64,000 bases of DNA. Source: Owenia fusiformis (lineage: Eukaryota > Annelida > Polychaeta > Sabellida > Oweniidae). A model generated the notes under the pieces. The model searched no databases, was not told where the DNA came from, and worked only from the letters and a program-made list of their open reading frames with translations. Numbering within the stretch: position 1 is the stretch's first letter; every line of letters begins with the position of its first letter. Both the position numbers and the translations under genes were made by a program. The stretch is taken from contig CAIIXF020000005.1 of assembly GCA_903813345.2 (NCBI GenBank), positions 32,863,375 through 32,927,374 of the forward strand, in the 5' to 3' direction. Below, in pieces: positions 48,115 to 59,519 of this stretch.

Positions 48115-48349
48115 GTGAGTGTTCCATATCTTGACCTTCTAATTAACAGTGAAGTAGACAAAGAGCATATATCAGTAAGTTATATCATAAAAGAGATTAC
48201 TTCTATTTTGATACTGTGAATTTTCCACATTTGGGTAGCAATATTCCATTGAAACCAGTATATTGGGTAGGGTCCACATGTCCAGCTTATGAACTATAGC
48301 ACAGTATGTTAAGATATTTAGATATAAGGCAAGACATACTATTTTAGTG

Positions 48350-48700
48350 ATGATACTCTTAGGTAAAGAGATTCAATGTTGGATTTTGTTTGTCCCACCT
48401 GCAACTATTTTTGATGTTTTGTGTATTGACTATCAATTTCAAATGTATTCTTCATTATTATTATGTATTGTAATGACTTTCAATAGGAATAAAATGTCCC
48501 TTGGTGTTATGGTTTTGGATTGTGATATTAACTATCTGAATGGTTGGGGACGAGAATTAGACACTGTTTATTTTTATATTTGATTGTGATTTAGGATAAT
48601 TGGGGTTTACTTTCCTTATGACTCTTAGGTTCTTTTTCTTGCTGTTTTCTGTAATCATTTTTGGTGTTGTCCCGCTAGCACTTGCAATAACATACAATAA
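48350..48700 (+). repeat. Family X repeat, copy 5
   Basis: It contains GTTGGATTTTGTTTGTCCCA, CTGCAACTATTTTTGATGTT, ATGTCCCTTGGTGTTATGG, TTAGACACTGTTTATTTTTA and TTGGGGTTTACTTTCCTTA in order. It serves as an empty site for the hairpin at 14018. Confidence 0.7.
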
Positions 48701-49399
48701 TTGTTCAAAAACATTTATTCCTGGTCTAGAAACTTAAAATGAAATTAACATAACCAGCTCCAAGTTGGCTGTGATTGGCTGTCTGGGTTCAGTATCCCTG
48801 GCAATGATTGTATTGCTTACCAAGAGAGGACTGAAAATTTGATGCTCAATGAAGCATCATTATTAATAAATTCAGATGAAAAAACTTGCAAATATGCAGT
48901 TTATTTTATCACCAAAGCTTTGTTGCAGAACAAAACCAACAAGATTGGCTCAATAGATGTACAGGGTACCCCCCAAAAACAGAACCCTTCAAAAATTAAA
49001 TAACTTTAATACATATGTAATCAGCCTCATTTTTCAGGAACAGAAATTACAATCAATGGATGACAATATGAGACTAAATCCTTTACATAGGATTCAATAT
49101 TCTTCTTGTCATGGTCAATTTAAAATGTGCCCCCTTTCGCCAAAAAAAGAAAATGAAAGATTTTTGTGTCAACCAAAGGTTTACACATCGTTTGTTTAAA
49201 CCAATCATATTCTTTGAGCTTCTTTTTAAGCTGCATTTTGTGAGTATAGAGAGTATAGAGGTTGAGATCATTGATGAAGAAATGTCCTAGCAACCTTTAA
49301 GCCATCTTTAGGTACATGTACCACTTATAGTTAATAATATTGGTGAAAATAACTTTTAAGGTAATGAGACCTACCATATTCTCTCTGTAATGACCCTTG
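48701..49399. other. Non-coding, nothing recognised
   Basis: ORFs on both strands at 48957-49271 overlap each other and have no splice context. Confidence 0.4.
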
Positions 49400-49560
49400 G
49401 GCACATCAATCGGGGAGCTGTAGTGTAACGAGTCAGATACTACACCCGGAAATGAAAGCTAAATTCAATGCCCAGTGCGTGAATCTAATCCAAGACCTTT
49501 CGCTCGCAAGGCAAACGCTCTACTAATTCAGCCATTAAGGCTATAGCCACTACAGTCACA
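49400..49560 (-). mobile_element. tRNA-derived SINE-like element
   Basis: On the minus strand TGGCTGAATTAGTAGAGC resembles the tRNA A box and D arm. It is followed by GTTTGCCTTGCGAGCGAAAGG, which resembles an anticodon arm, and GGATTAGATTCACGC, a decayed B box. The D-arm spacing fits a tRNA, but the B box has changed and no acceptor stem closes, so a SINE head is favoured over a tRNA gene. A hairpin ACTACAGTC...GACTGTAGT lies at its 5' side (49549-49575). Confidence 0.6.
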
Positions 49561-49721
49561 GTCAAGACTGTAGTAGCAACAATCAAGGTCATTACACCAT
49601 ACCACCTTAATTGTCGATAATTGTTGAAAATACGTTATTGCTCCCAAATTACTTTTTCTGCATCAGATATTATCTTAAGGGCATCTAAAAGCACAAAGTT
49701 CTGCTAGAAAAGGAGTAAAAT

Positions 49722-49728
49722 ATGGATG
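49722..49728 (+). CDS. Minimal first-exon candidate (Met-Asp, phase 1)
   Basis: ATGGATG runs directly into a perfect GTAAGT donor, leaving MD plus G in phase 1, the array rule. It starts MD like the exon at 56383 and has A at -3 and G at +4. With only two codons the coding evidence is minimal. Confidence 0.3.
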
Positions 49729-51315
49729 GTAAGTCAATTTTTCAATTTTTTAATTGTATTTGTCATAAAAGTTGCATGTGCGCTCTTTGGAGATGTGCAC
49801 TCTTGAGAGAATATGGTATTTATCCAATGATACAACTACTTCCCCATCAATAACACTGGGGAATATTTATGATATTGAAAAAATCATATTCACCTCCCAT
49901 ATTTTCCTACAAATAACGCTTTCTATTTCATTAAGTTTGGTCAGGGGATATGTTTCAGATTAGACTGAATGAAGTCACTTCCTGGAAATATGGCTTCCAA
50001 AACCATCATAACATACTATCCCTGGGAAATAAAAGGGAACAAAATTGATATTAAAAAAATCCATTATTAGATCCTGTATCAGCAAACATCCTGAATCAGA
50101 ACTATTCCGGGGATTTTTTTTGATTTCTATGTTTTTTGTTCTTTTCTTAAAAGGTTTTAATGAAAGTTGAAAATTGTATATATGATAAAGTTAATTTTAT
50201 CATTTTATATCACCATCATGCGGAATGGACGGTAATATGAAATTTTCTTTGGCCAATATCATATCCACTCGGAATAAATTTTCATACTCCATCCCTCTGA
50301 TTAAATAACTTTTTCTTGTCACATGTAGAAATAGACCAATCAGAGATTCAGAAATATGACAGTGAAAATGGCACAAAATATGACCTACAGGTAGTCATTT
50401 TAATATCTTATCAAGATCAGCTTGAAGGAATATAATACACGTAGGTAGTACTGTATTTTATCACAAATATCAATATCATTACTTATTAGTGTGATGATCA
50501 TTGAATGGCTCTTGATGCTGACAGAAATCTAAGACATTAAATGATTGATTTGTTTACATATAATAGAAAGACAATACATGAAATGATTCGCATGTTATTT
50601 TGACGGAAGCAGTATATACTACATTAATGTATTATATTTTTTCTGATTAGAATACTAGGACTTAAATGTTCAATACTATACAACATGAAGATATTTACAA
50701 AGGATGGTATTGGCACATATAAGCCTTGTCTTTAAGACATTCACCAGTGCTTAGAGAGATATATGGGATAGATTATCTCACTGACATGATGTTTCAAATA
50801 CAGACTGTGGTTTAAAAATAATAGGAAGGAGTGCAAGCGTAGATTGGCAATACTATGGATGTATTCAAAAAGGATATACCTATGCCAGGCCAGGGGAAGA
50901 AACAAAAAGTTGGTTCACCAAAACTTACTCCCTTTGGGCAAAAAATTCAGGCAAAATTTAACTGTTGTCTGATCAACTGGATTTTAGTATGCTTCTGTAA
51001 ACTTGGTAGGTAATATTTATTGTAATAAGATTGGTCCTTAACTTAGTATCTCTATTCTGTCTAATCTTTTTCATTCAAATAAAGGGGGTGTCAGTATGCA
51101 TGTAAGATACAGAATATGGTGTATTATAAAATTCTGGAAGAGATCATCAAAAGTATACAAAATACATCTACTGTTCAATATGCAAAGGTAAGGGGTTATG
51201 ATGTTTCATACCTGTATAATACATATACCAATTGATATTGTTCATTGGTCTTTTAGTGCATTGGCATTATTCCAATCATTCTCATGTTAATATATACTGT
51301 ATTGGTGATCTCCCA
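49729..51315. other. Non-coding, nothing recognised
   Basis: AT-rich sequence without exon or element signals that I can support. Confidence 0.4.
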
Positions 51316-51480
51316 AGGACTTTTTCTCAGGTGGGTGCAAAATTCTTGTTTTCACAATTCAGACCAAAATTGGTAAAAGTATGCCAATTTTTCTCATTTT
51401 CATATTTCTTCAAATGGATGTTCAAGTGGGTGCAAGACAAATTTCAAAATCCCAAGTGGGTGCTGCGCCCAGTTGCTTCA
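51316..51480 (+). repeat. GTGGGTGC-containing repeat fragment
   Basis: (A/G)GTGGGTGC occurs three times (about 51331, 51426 and 51461), separated by TTTTCA-rich spacers. It is probably a dispersed repeat; ORFs here are by-products. Confidence 0.45.
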
Positions 51481-53519
51481 ATGCTGGCGAGATCACTATG
51501 TATGTATACCATAAAATGATATTTTATTCAAATTGTCTAGTCCTTCTGAAGCAAGCAAGACAAGTTGCAAAAGAAGATGTTATGATACAGACTATTCCAA
51601 TATAAACATGACACGAGCCTGATTTATCAGTTGAACATTCAAGATCATGTTTAGAATTATGTCAAGTGGGATCAACAGAACAGTCAATCAGAAAACTATT
51701 TCATGTATGCTTTTATGAATGAAGATTTGTTTCAGAATATCATCTGATCACACTAACTTTTATGTTTAGCAAGGTAGTTGAAGATAGTTTTCTGGTGTTG
51801 TAACCTCATATTTTGATGCATCAGATGATGTGACCCCTTGCATTTTCTGATTAATGTGTGACATTAGGAATAGGAACACTCACTTAGTAGCTCTTCCTAT
51901 TATTTGTTTCCAATCAACCTCAACTTGATTAGAATTGACAAAAATCAATACAAGCTCTTTCAATATATTGCTTCTTTTAATTACCTACAAATTAAGCTGT
52001 TTTACGAGCCATTGAGTGTCTAGTGAGTGGGAAATGATGACTACAATCCTCATGTGGATTCTTTGAATTTAAAGTCCATCTCGCATTGGAGAGTGTTACC
52101 TAATTATATATGCAACTTTCGTACTATACAACCTTTCTAAATTCAAATCTTTTGGTTTCTCTTGTTTTAATTTTCATTTTTTGACATTTGTACTTTTTAT
52201 AATATGATTTATATTTAATATTATGTGTTCTCTTTTTGTTTTCATTTATTGCCATTGGGATTTCTCATAACTTGTATTCTAATGCATTGTGGTTCTCATT
52301 CCTGTTGTACTTATAATCTTCACCTTATTCAGATGATATATTGTTGTCCTTCTATACTCATCGAGGAGGAATTAACCTACTTATAAATGGCAATATGTCA
52401 CTCAGTGTCTATTGCATTAATGATAATGAAAAATTACTGTATATGAAAATATTTTAAAGTTATTGCACACATTCTTCTTTTGAAAAGTATAGTTTCATAC
52501 TTCAATGTTCCTCGTTTGTATTCTGAAGATGTTTTATTGTAGAATGTCTGGATAAGTACATGATATGTTTTATAACATGAATTGCATATAAGGAAAGGGA
52601 TTTAGTGAATTTAGTCTCAAATTAGTCACATAAATTCTTTATTAACTTTGATGTCTCTGATGTATTTTTTGACCTTCCAGCATTTTATGCCTTCAGAATA
52701 ATCACAATCTTCAATCTTTAAGAATAAATTATCTTGAAAATTATCATACATATGTATGAAAGTATGTTCATAGACTTTTAGCCATTTTTCTTTTTCTCAA
52801 GAATGAATACAAGTGAAGGATGATTTGTTCTCTTCACTATACTGTAGCCTTACAGGGCCTAACATGGTTTACAAATGTCAAATTATTGCTTGATCTTGTA
52901 CTAAATTGATGATTTGTTACCAGGATTCGGTTGCTGTTTTATTGATATCTCTCAGATCGGCATTACCTACAAATTGAATTTTCTGAGGCAAGGATCATAA
53001 GATTTAACCAGAGCATTGATAGCTGTTTTATGGATGCCATTTATTGCATCAAATTCCATAGCAGAATCAATTGTGGAGTAGTTCAGATTTTTAAATTAGG
53101 CCCTTCCATTTTTTCATTTGCATCAGGCTGTAATATTTAAAATGGTGTGTTTTTATTGGTCTACAGAAGTATTATCGAATGAATTTGATCATGTTGGAAT
53201 TGATTATAGGCTCCTGTCAAAAAGAGGAAAATAAATAATCAAAACATCTTAAGTATACCAATAACTTAATTTAAGTCACCTGACTGACTGCAGTCTGTGC
53301 ATATGTTTTCCCAGATGATTTCTTGAAATTATTTTCTTCTTTTGCCCCTAATGGATCTTACGGTGGCTCTCCTGAGAGCAGGAGAACATATAAATAATAT
53401 AGACACTAACTGGAAATTTGGTGCTAGAACAGGTCATTATTAATGCACCACTATAACTGTTTTGTCTTTAGAGTATTATTATGGATATATAGTTAACTAA
53501 AGATCAGTTATTAACCCAA
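51481..53519. other. Non-coding, nothing recognised
   Basis: AT-rich; no features supported. Confidence 0.4.
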
Positions 53520-54430
53520 CTAACAAATTTCAGTAGGGATATAGTGAAGCCCTCCGTCTGTCAGTCAGTCTGTCCGGAAGATATTTTGAATACTAGTTAT
53601 CAGATTTTCTTCAAATTTGGTGGAAAGATGTATATTGGTGAATAGTTTTACACAAAAACATATTTTCAAGATAGCCACCGGTTAAAAGAATGGCTGGCAT
53701 TTTTTGCAAATATCTTATGTTTTTCATTTTAAACAAAAGTAATAAATATTATTATTTTATATTTTGGTAGAATATTCTCAACATCTATCAATTTCACATA
53801 TATTCCCTAAGGGCTGTAAATCGGGGTTGGGAAACAGGAATTTGCGTTAATTTTGAGATGTTTTTGAAGTATAGATTTATTGTACTCAAATGAAATGCAA
53901 TTTGGAGTAGATTGCAAATGATGTATCATTTTTTCTGATTCGAGCCTCATAAAATGGCCACCCAATAGGGAATTTTGCCATTATTTTCTGATCTCCTAAA
54001 AGTATGGCAATATTATACTAAAATTGAAGGAATTTCAGAGTAGATTACAATTATGGTATTGTTTTTCTGATTTGAGCCTCAGAAAATTCAAAATGGCTGC
54101 CTAGCTAGTGCACCATTACTTATAGTTATTTTGAAAGTATGATAACATGATACTAATATTTATTGAAGGGAAGAGTAGATGGTAAATATTACAGTGTGAC
54201 TGTACAGGTTCATGATTTATATTGTATTCATTGGGATTTGCTATTCGGTGGATTTGCCGTTTTCTATTTTTTATTAAGTTTTGGCTCACATAGTGAGGTT
54301 ATGAAATAGTTCAGTTGTTTATTCACCAAGAGAAATATTAAAACAAGATTGTGTGTCTGTCTGTTCTTCCATCTGTCAACAATGCTTTGCCTGATTAGAA
54401 TTGGCTATTGTCTGAATTCATTATGGGGGC
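53520..54430. repeat. Old repeat with CCGTCTGTC run and AAAATGGC blocks
   Basis: It starts with CCCTCCGTCTGTCAGTCAGTC, analogous to the CCGTCC run of the 10358 element. It then contains AAAATGGCCACCC and AAAATGGCTGCC blocks with duplicated TTTTTCTGATT.GAGCCTCA segments about 120 bp apart. A second start-like CTGTCTGTTCTTCCATCTGTC occurs near 54357. Ends are not defined. Confidence 0.5.
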
Positions 54431-54704
54431 CATATACGTGTAAGTTACACCACTTGTCCCACTTTGTTTTAGAGAATCAGCGTTTTGTCATCAAATGAAC
54501 AGTATCAGTGAGTCCAAGTGTCATCCTTTCATATTTTGTTACTTTATTTAAAATAATATTTTTGTTAAAAATAGTGAAAGAACACCATACATATATTCTA
54601 TGTCTATGGTGAAAAAAAGTAAGTATCATCAAGCAAGCATATTGTGACATCTAAAGTAAAAAAGGAAACAAAAACTTTAGAATTATGATAGCATCATTTT
54701 CAAT

Positions 54705-54973
54705 CACTAGGGGAGGGCATTTGTACTGAAGGGGCGTTTTCAGTATGTATTTGTACTGAAAAATGTAATGACTTTTTTTAAGTACAAAATTCAGTATATT
54801 AATATACTGACTTTTTAGGTACAAAATTTGGTATAATTATGTACTGAAAAATATGCTTAAATACTTAAAAATATACTGACTTTTTAAGGACATTTTTTAG
54901 TTTAAAAATGTACTGAAAAATATACTGACTTTTGAGGACATTTTTAAAGACAAAAATATACTGTCCCCTAGTG
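54705..54973. mobile_element. CACTA-type MITE, 269 bp
   Basis: The termini CACTAGGGGA and TCCCCTAGTG are inverted repeats flanked by AAT on both sides (54702-54704, 54974-54976). CACTA ends with a 3-bp target duplication are the hallmark of the CACTA/EnSpm (CMC) superfamily. The interior is built from repeated words related to GTACTGAAAAATATACTGAC and TTTTTAGGTACAAAAT, typical of subterminal transposase-binding repeats. It is non-coding. Confidence 0.8.
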
Positions 54974-55182
54974 AATATACTTTGAAGAGCAATAAAGGTT
55001 ATCCACATATGGTAAACCTTTTTCACAGAGTAGGTAATTTTCTTCCTTATAATCCAACATCTGAGTTTAAAAAAATAAATTGTGAGGTTTTCTGAGTATT
55101 TTACAAAAAATAAATTAATTCCTATTGTTTTCATCCCACCCATGAAAAATCAAATTTTTCACAAAATAGAAGTCTTTATCAT

Positions 55183-55303
55183 TTAAAACATTCTCTTATC
55201 AGACGATATATGTTGCAATTGATGTTGAGAAATACCAGTGTTTGTTTCAGCTTCCAAGGTTGTATGTTTTTCTCTGGGTGCTCCATAAATTTTTACAGTT
55301 GGA
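55183..55303 (-). CDS. Candidate terminal exon, unknown gene
   Basis: Preceded by ACTGACTGTAG, the segment is open in one frame for 39 codons to a TAA, beginning PTVKIYGAPREKHTTLEAE. Its composition is convincingly protein-like. It needs to be entered in phase 2. The exon candidate just upstream on this strand (55548-55372) leaves in phase 0, so the two do not join cleanly; one may be wrong or the gene decayed. The family is not recognised. Confidence 0.4.
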
Positions 55304-55371
55304 CTACAGTCAGTACCATCAATTCATCACACTATCCCAGACTTAATAAGTATAGGATAGATCATGCTTAC

Positions 55372-55548
55372 TTTGAGTTGGACTAATGTAGAAAATTCTT
55401 CAATGTTACAAAGATCATACAATGATTTTTTATTTGTATTGACACACTTTTGCTTGATATGATCGGAATATTTTCTCAGAAAATAGAAAGTCTGTAGATT
55501 CCCTTTATCTTCATAATGTTGGAATAACACCAGGGGATAACAAGGGCA
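55372..55548 (-). CDS. Candidate internal exon, unknown gene
   Basis: The strong acceptor TCTATTTACCAG and the donor GTAAGC bound 177 nt that are open only in phase 0. The translation (59 residues) starts CPCYPLVLFQHYEDKG and includes QKCVNTNKKSLYDLCNIEEF. The presumed following intron would be 68 bp. I do not recognise the family. The other two frames contain stops, supporting the choice. Confidence 0.45.
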
Positions 55549-55619
55549 CTGGTAAATAGAAAAATGGAGAATATCTCATATCATATTATAATTCATCATA
55601 TCATAAATCTTTCAAACCT

Positions 55620-55751
55620 ATGATTCTGGAACTTATTCATGATCGAAAGATGGCAGTTTTATCATTTCAGGACAAATGCTCATGGTATCCGCAACAAGCA
55701 TTTTCAGCACACATTCAGTCTGCATCGGTTGTGGCAGGAATCAAAGTTTGA
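55620..55751 (+). CDS. Small unassigned ORF (43 codons)
   Basis: The plus-strand frame from ATGATTCTGGAA to TGA includes DKCSWYPQQAFSAHIQSAS. It contains a possible acceptor (TATCATTTCAG) before GACAAATGC, so it may be a terminal exon. The minus strand offers Cys-rich readings of the same bases, so the coding strand is uncertain. It is included because the base composition differs from the flanks. Confidence 0.2.
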   Translation: MILELIHDRKMAVLSFQDKCSWYPQQAFSAHIQSASVVAGIKV

Positions 55752-56382
55752 CAGGTTCACTTTCCTGATTGGGAATTTACCCAGAGCCTGAGATCCTTTA
55801 ATTGACAGTAGTATGTGCATAATAATACCCAGAGACATAGCTATCCTGGGCCCCTACAATATTTGTTGTTTCATAGTTATGATTCAGTTGATGGAAACTA
55901 ATTCATTTACATGGGAAAATGACTAATATATTCTTAAGCCATTATCAAGATTAGTTATTGCACCCTTGTTCTATAACCCAAATGTTTACGTTTGGTTCTA
56001 CACTATAAAGTAATCAGTATCAGCTGCATAGTTGGTCAGAACTATAGCATATATTTATTAAAAAATGAATACACATATGTGGGAGAATGCAGTTGCTAGA
56101 GTGGCTAAGTTATTTGGATTTGCTGCACCGAAGCAATTTTCTAGGATGAAAAGAAGTTACAATTTTAGCTCACTTGCAACATTTGGAGAACAAATGTTCA
56201 GAGCTAAGACAGTTAAACAGAAATGTATGGACATCCATTTACAAAAATTGTATATATACTACTCATTTGTTCTGAATATATTTATTTTATTTGTACATCT
56301 ACTCTATTCCTGATTATCAACTAATCTGATTTTTATTTTTTTATTTTCATATTTGCTAACACCACGGGCTGCTTGCATTACA

Positions 56383-56431
56383 ATGGATGTCTCATTGAAT
56401 CATGAATATGCAATGACTGCCATAAATACAG
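56383..56431 (+). CDS. Candidate alternative first exon 9 (MDVSLNHEYAMT...)
   Basis: Sixteen codons plus G (MDVSLNHEYAMTAINT) run to a perfect GTAAGT donor in phase 1; the start context TACAATGGA matches the array. It lacks Gly-2, so it would not be myristoylated, and it has no TTL motif. If it belongs to the same gene it would supply a differently anchored isoform. It lies just upstream of, and on the opposite strand from, the four-exon gene at 57474-59007. Confidence 0.55.
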
Positions 56432-57290
56432 GTAAGTTTTGTCTTAGTCAACATTTATTGCTGTATCTATACCATGAAGAGCTATTATGATAAAACAAGT
56501 CTCACTTTTTAAGATTTGTGCATGTAATGAAATGACTTGAGCATGTACAAGTAACATAGTCTTGTTGTTATTGATTATTTTGAAAAAATTCCAGGATGGT
56601 GTGGGGGAGGTGTAACATCATGTTTGGTATATTATAAGGTTTATTTTCATTATGCCCTTAGTTTTGTTCTCTTGCTATATATTGTACATTACTCCTTATT
56701 CAGTGGAACTGGTCCTTACATTTTTTCTGATAAACAACCCATTGATCTAATTGGTTACTTATTTTTACGGTGTCTTTCATTGTTTGTGACATTATTTCAT
56801 TTTTCATCATTTCACCTTGTATGAAAAATTGTCTTCAGAAGATGAGTTTCAGGAAGCTCACAAAAGGAGTCAATTTCTAATACACTGATCTTTATTTACA
56901 TCAGTGGGAAGTGCTTGTTAATAATATCATTATCAGGTCTGCGAAGATGAAAAGGGTTTTAACAAGGAGTTTTCCGCATCATGTAGAAGTTGAAGGAAGG
57001 TGTATTTCTTCCACATGTTTCAACTCTGAACTATTTCTTAAATTGGCTGACTAAACATCCAGCAATATAAAGTATAGAAAAATTCAATAGACAGTTGATG
57101 TGGATGCAAACAAATCAGTCTCAATCTGTGATTTTGTTATATCATATACAAATGTCAATTCATCTTGATCTAAGTAATTGGTTTGCTTTCATGAACCTTC
57201 CTTTTTGTATGAGCATCCAGATGTATCTATCTTAAAAGTATACATAGTACATACAGTCATAATACTATTCTGTTTGAAATGAGAACAGAA
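56432..57290. other. Non-coding, nothing recognised
   Basis: The ORF at 56624-56824 is T-rich and hydrophobic by composition only. The 3' end of the minus-strand gene is expected near 57290. Confidence 0.4.
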
Positions 57291-57312
57291 AGAACAATAC
57301 CTATTTTCTGAT

Positions 57313-57318
57313 TTTATT
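57313..57318 (-). promoter_or_regulatory. AATAAA polyadenylation signal of the four-exon gene
   Basis: TTTATT on the plus strand gives AATAAA on the minus strand, about 155 nt after the TAA stop at 57474. Confidence 0.55.
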
Positions 57319-57473
57319 GCAAACACTTTAAAATTAGTTTACATTAACCTTAAATCAAGGGCCTAGCTTTCCATATTAAATCATTTACAAAGAAGCATTA
57401 AATGAGAGAATGATGTTGATTTGTGCCTTTCCTTTGCAATGCACTTAAACATGTGTATAGAAAGGCTCCTTTC

Positions 57474-59007
57474 TTATTCCAACTTCTCCAATTCTGGCTC
57501 ATCAGGTGATGGCATGTTACCTGGAAGTACAACAGGAATGTTTTGGATGCATTTCACTATTTTACTGATTGTTTAGTAATTGATTTGGATTGATAAGTAT
57601 AGATTTAAACGGGTTTTCATCTTAAGTGTGCTATAAATATTGTATTAGAGGTCACAATGGTACTGAAAATCATTACTGGTAACCGTTACCAAAATATTCA
57701 AACAGTTACTAAAATATAACATTTTTTCGTTTTTAAAACATAAAATGAAAACATTAATAAAATAAAAGATATGATTTACCCAAAACAATAATTATATGAG
57801 TAAAATAAAAATAAATGTTATTTCATTTTTCCCAAGGATTATCTTTTCTATCCGGTTAATAATTTCCACTACTGGAAAAAGCCCAGTATCAACCCAGTAT
57901 TACCTTCAGCCTCTATATATTATATGATGCAGGTACTGCTGTCTACATCTGACTGGTCTCTGACTGCCTTTTACTGATTTTAAAGGCTTTAATTAGCAGG
58001 CATTTTATAAATTATCATGTTCAAATCTTGGACTTTTTGCTCGGTGACACTTGTGGTATCAATTATTTTAATTTGGTGTTTCCAAATGGTTATACTCACA
58101 AAATGAAGTTTCTCCTGTTTGATGGTTCCTGAGGCTCATCCTCCATTGTCCTCCAGCCTGAGGGTATATATTTACTTCAACAGTGGGTCTGTCGATACAG
58201 TTAAGGTAGAGATAGCAATTTCTGTTGTTCCATGTGACATACAGATCTCTTGGGAGACAGGTATTACAATCTTTCGTATATCTTGCACCAGAAGCAACAT
58301 TGCCTAAAGTAGGTTCAGTTAATATATTATTTTAAGGAAAAGCTCACCTCATGGTCAGTGATTGCAAATAGTTACAAAAAAGTATGATAGGAACTCCTTG
58401 TGTTGCTACAGAAATGGCCCATTTTTGTATTTAGACTGGGTCCATTTTACAGTGATATGGTGTTGTTTTATATGTTTTGAGAGAGATTGTTTCATCTTAC
58501 CTTACACTTATATATGTAGTTGGGTAAACAATAATCTATATAGTTCTGTTAATAATATTTGTCACATTTACATTAAAGCTACATGCATCAATGCATCTGT
58601 TCATTTGTCCAGACAATCATTGAATTACTGATTTCGATATTTCATTAAGATATTATAGGCATTTCACATACTCACTTACCAGTTTGAATTTGAAAACTTC
58701 ATAATATACCTTAATTATGTATTTATAGCAGTTGTACTCTGAGTACTTCTGATTACCTTGATCTCTAATTGCACTTGCATATATCAGAGTCCACCCAACG
58801 GAGTATGCACTTTTGTTGTCAATGGTTACACTACATGCTTCACTGTACACAAATAGTGCTTCAAATAAAAAACAAAGTACCAAATGAGAATACATATACA
58901 ATTTAGTAAGTTCAGAAAATGCCATGAAAAAATATTATTGAAAACATATTGAATCAGTTCTTATATGTATTACCTAGTCCAAGTACCAAATAGGCTGTTA
59001 TTTTCAT
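57474..59007 (-). CDS. Four-exon gene for a small secreted six-cysteine protein
   Basis: Exons on the minus strand are 59007-58974, 58858-58757, 58303-58100 and 57556-57474, giving 423 coding bases (140 aa plus TAA). All three introns are phase 1. The exon 1-2 junction completes a hydrophobic signal peptide (MKITAYLVLGLALFVYSEA, cleavage probably after Ala-19). Cysteines fall at 20, 58, 61, 75, 81 and 116, an even number as expected for disulfides. Exon 3 carries DCNTCLPRDLYVTWNNRNC. The C-terminus (PSPDEPELEKLE) is acidic. Acceptors at exons 2, 3 and 4 are TTTATTTGAAG, CTACTTTAG and GTAAAATAG. The donor of exon 2 is GTAATC; a stronger GTAAGT at 58669-58664 would extend the exon but leave the wrong phase. 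A TATA-like motif lies just upstream. The protein family is not recognised. Confidence 0.7.
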
Positions 59008-59038
59008 CTTTAGATAAGACTCCTAAAACATATTACAC

Positions 59039-59044
59039 TTTATA
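59039..59044 (-). promoter_or_regulatory. TATA-like motif upstream of the secreted-protein gene
   Basis: TATAAA on the minus strand about 32 bp before the ATG would imply a very short leader. In AT-rich DNA this could be chance. Confidence 0.3.
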
Positions 59045-59519
59045 TTAGACCATAGTTAGGGCCATTTTCTTAGAGTTTTGAATAAAAGAACTGTACATTG
59101 AAAAATTTAGGCAATGACATACAATTTTAACAATTTTTTTAATATTTATTGATCATAGTATCAGCATCTCACTAGATACCATATGTTAAATAACTTTTAA
59201 ATTATCCTTTATTTATCCTAAACTATCCTTGACATTTTGTTCTCATACTAAAAACGGTAGGTATTAGACTGTGTCTTACCTTTAAGACCCCTGGAACAAA
59301 TGACGATAAACACAAGTGAAGCCAATAATTAGAAAACACAACTGAATTGGTTGAGAAAATATCATGTTTTTTTACATTTTTATCTTGTGATTAATAATTA
59401 TTGATAAAATAAAATACATACTTATCTCACATATGTACTCTTGTTAATTTTAACACATTTACTGTTATAAAAGCTTTCAGTAGTGAAAATGCGCATCTGG
59501 ACCATTGCACTCCCTCCAT

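Noticed and set aside
48347-48373. TTTTAG|TGATGATACTCTTAG|GTAAAG, a tiny phase-1 exon-like site (MILL plus G)
   Set aside because: Lies where other family X copies have ordinary repeat sequence, so it is part of that repeat.
49480-49545. Functional tRNA gene on the minus strand
   Set aside because: B box altered and acceptor stem does not close; called SINE-like.
54423-54439. ATGGGGGCC... followed by GTGTAAGT, another possible MG exon (MGAIY)
   Set aside because: Leaves phase 2, lies inside a dispersed repeat, and lacks the T-T-L/V motif.
3388-56431. Identification of the array's host gene as a PKA catalytic subunit (known for alternative myristoylated first exons)
   Set aside because: My reasoning on the known N-terminal variants of that gene suggests its exon 1 boundary is not phase 1, and no kinase exon is visible here. 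Only the general analogy is kept.
3388-56431. Array units as spliced-leader RNA genes (short exon, GGTAAG donor)
   Set aside because: Exon sequences differ in length and sequence and conserve codons rather than nucleotides; no Sm-like site or common 3' structure was seen.
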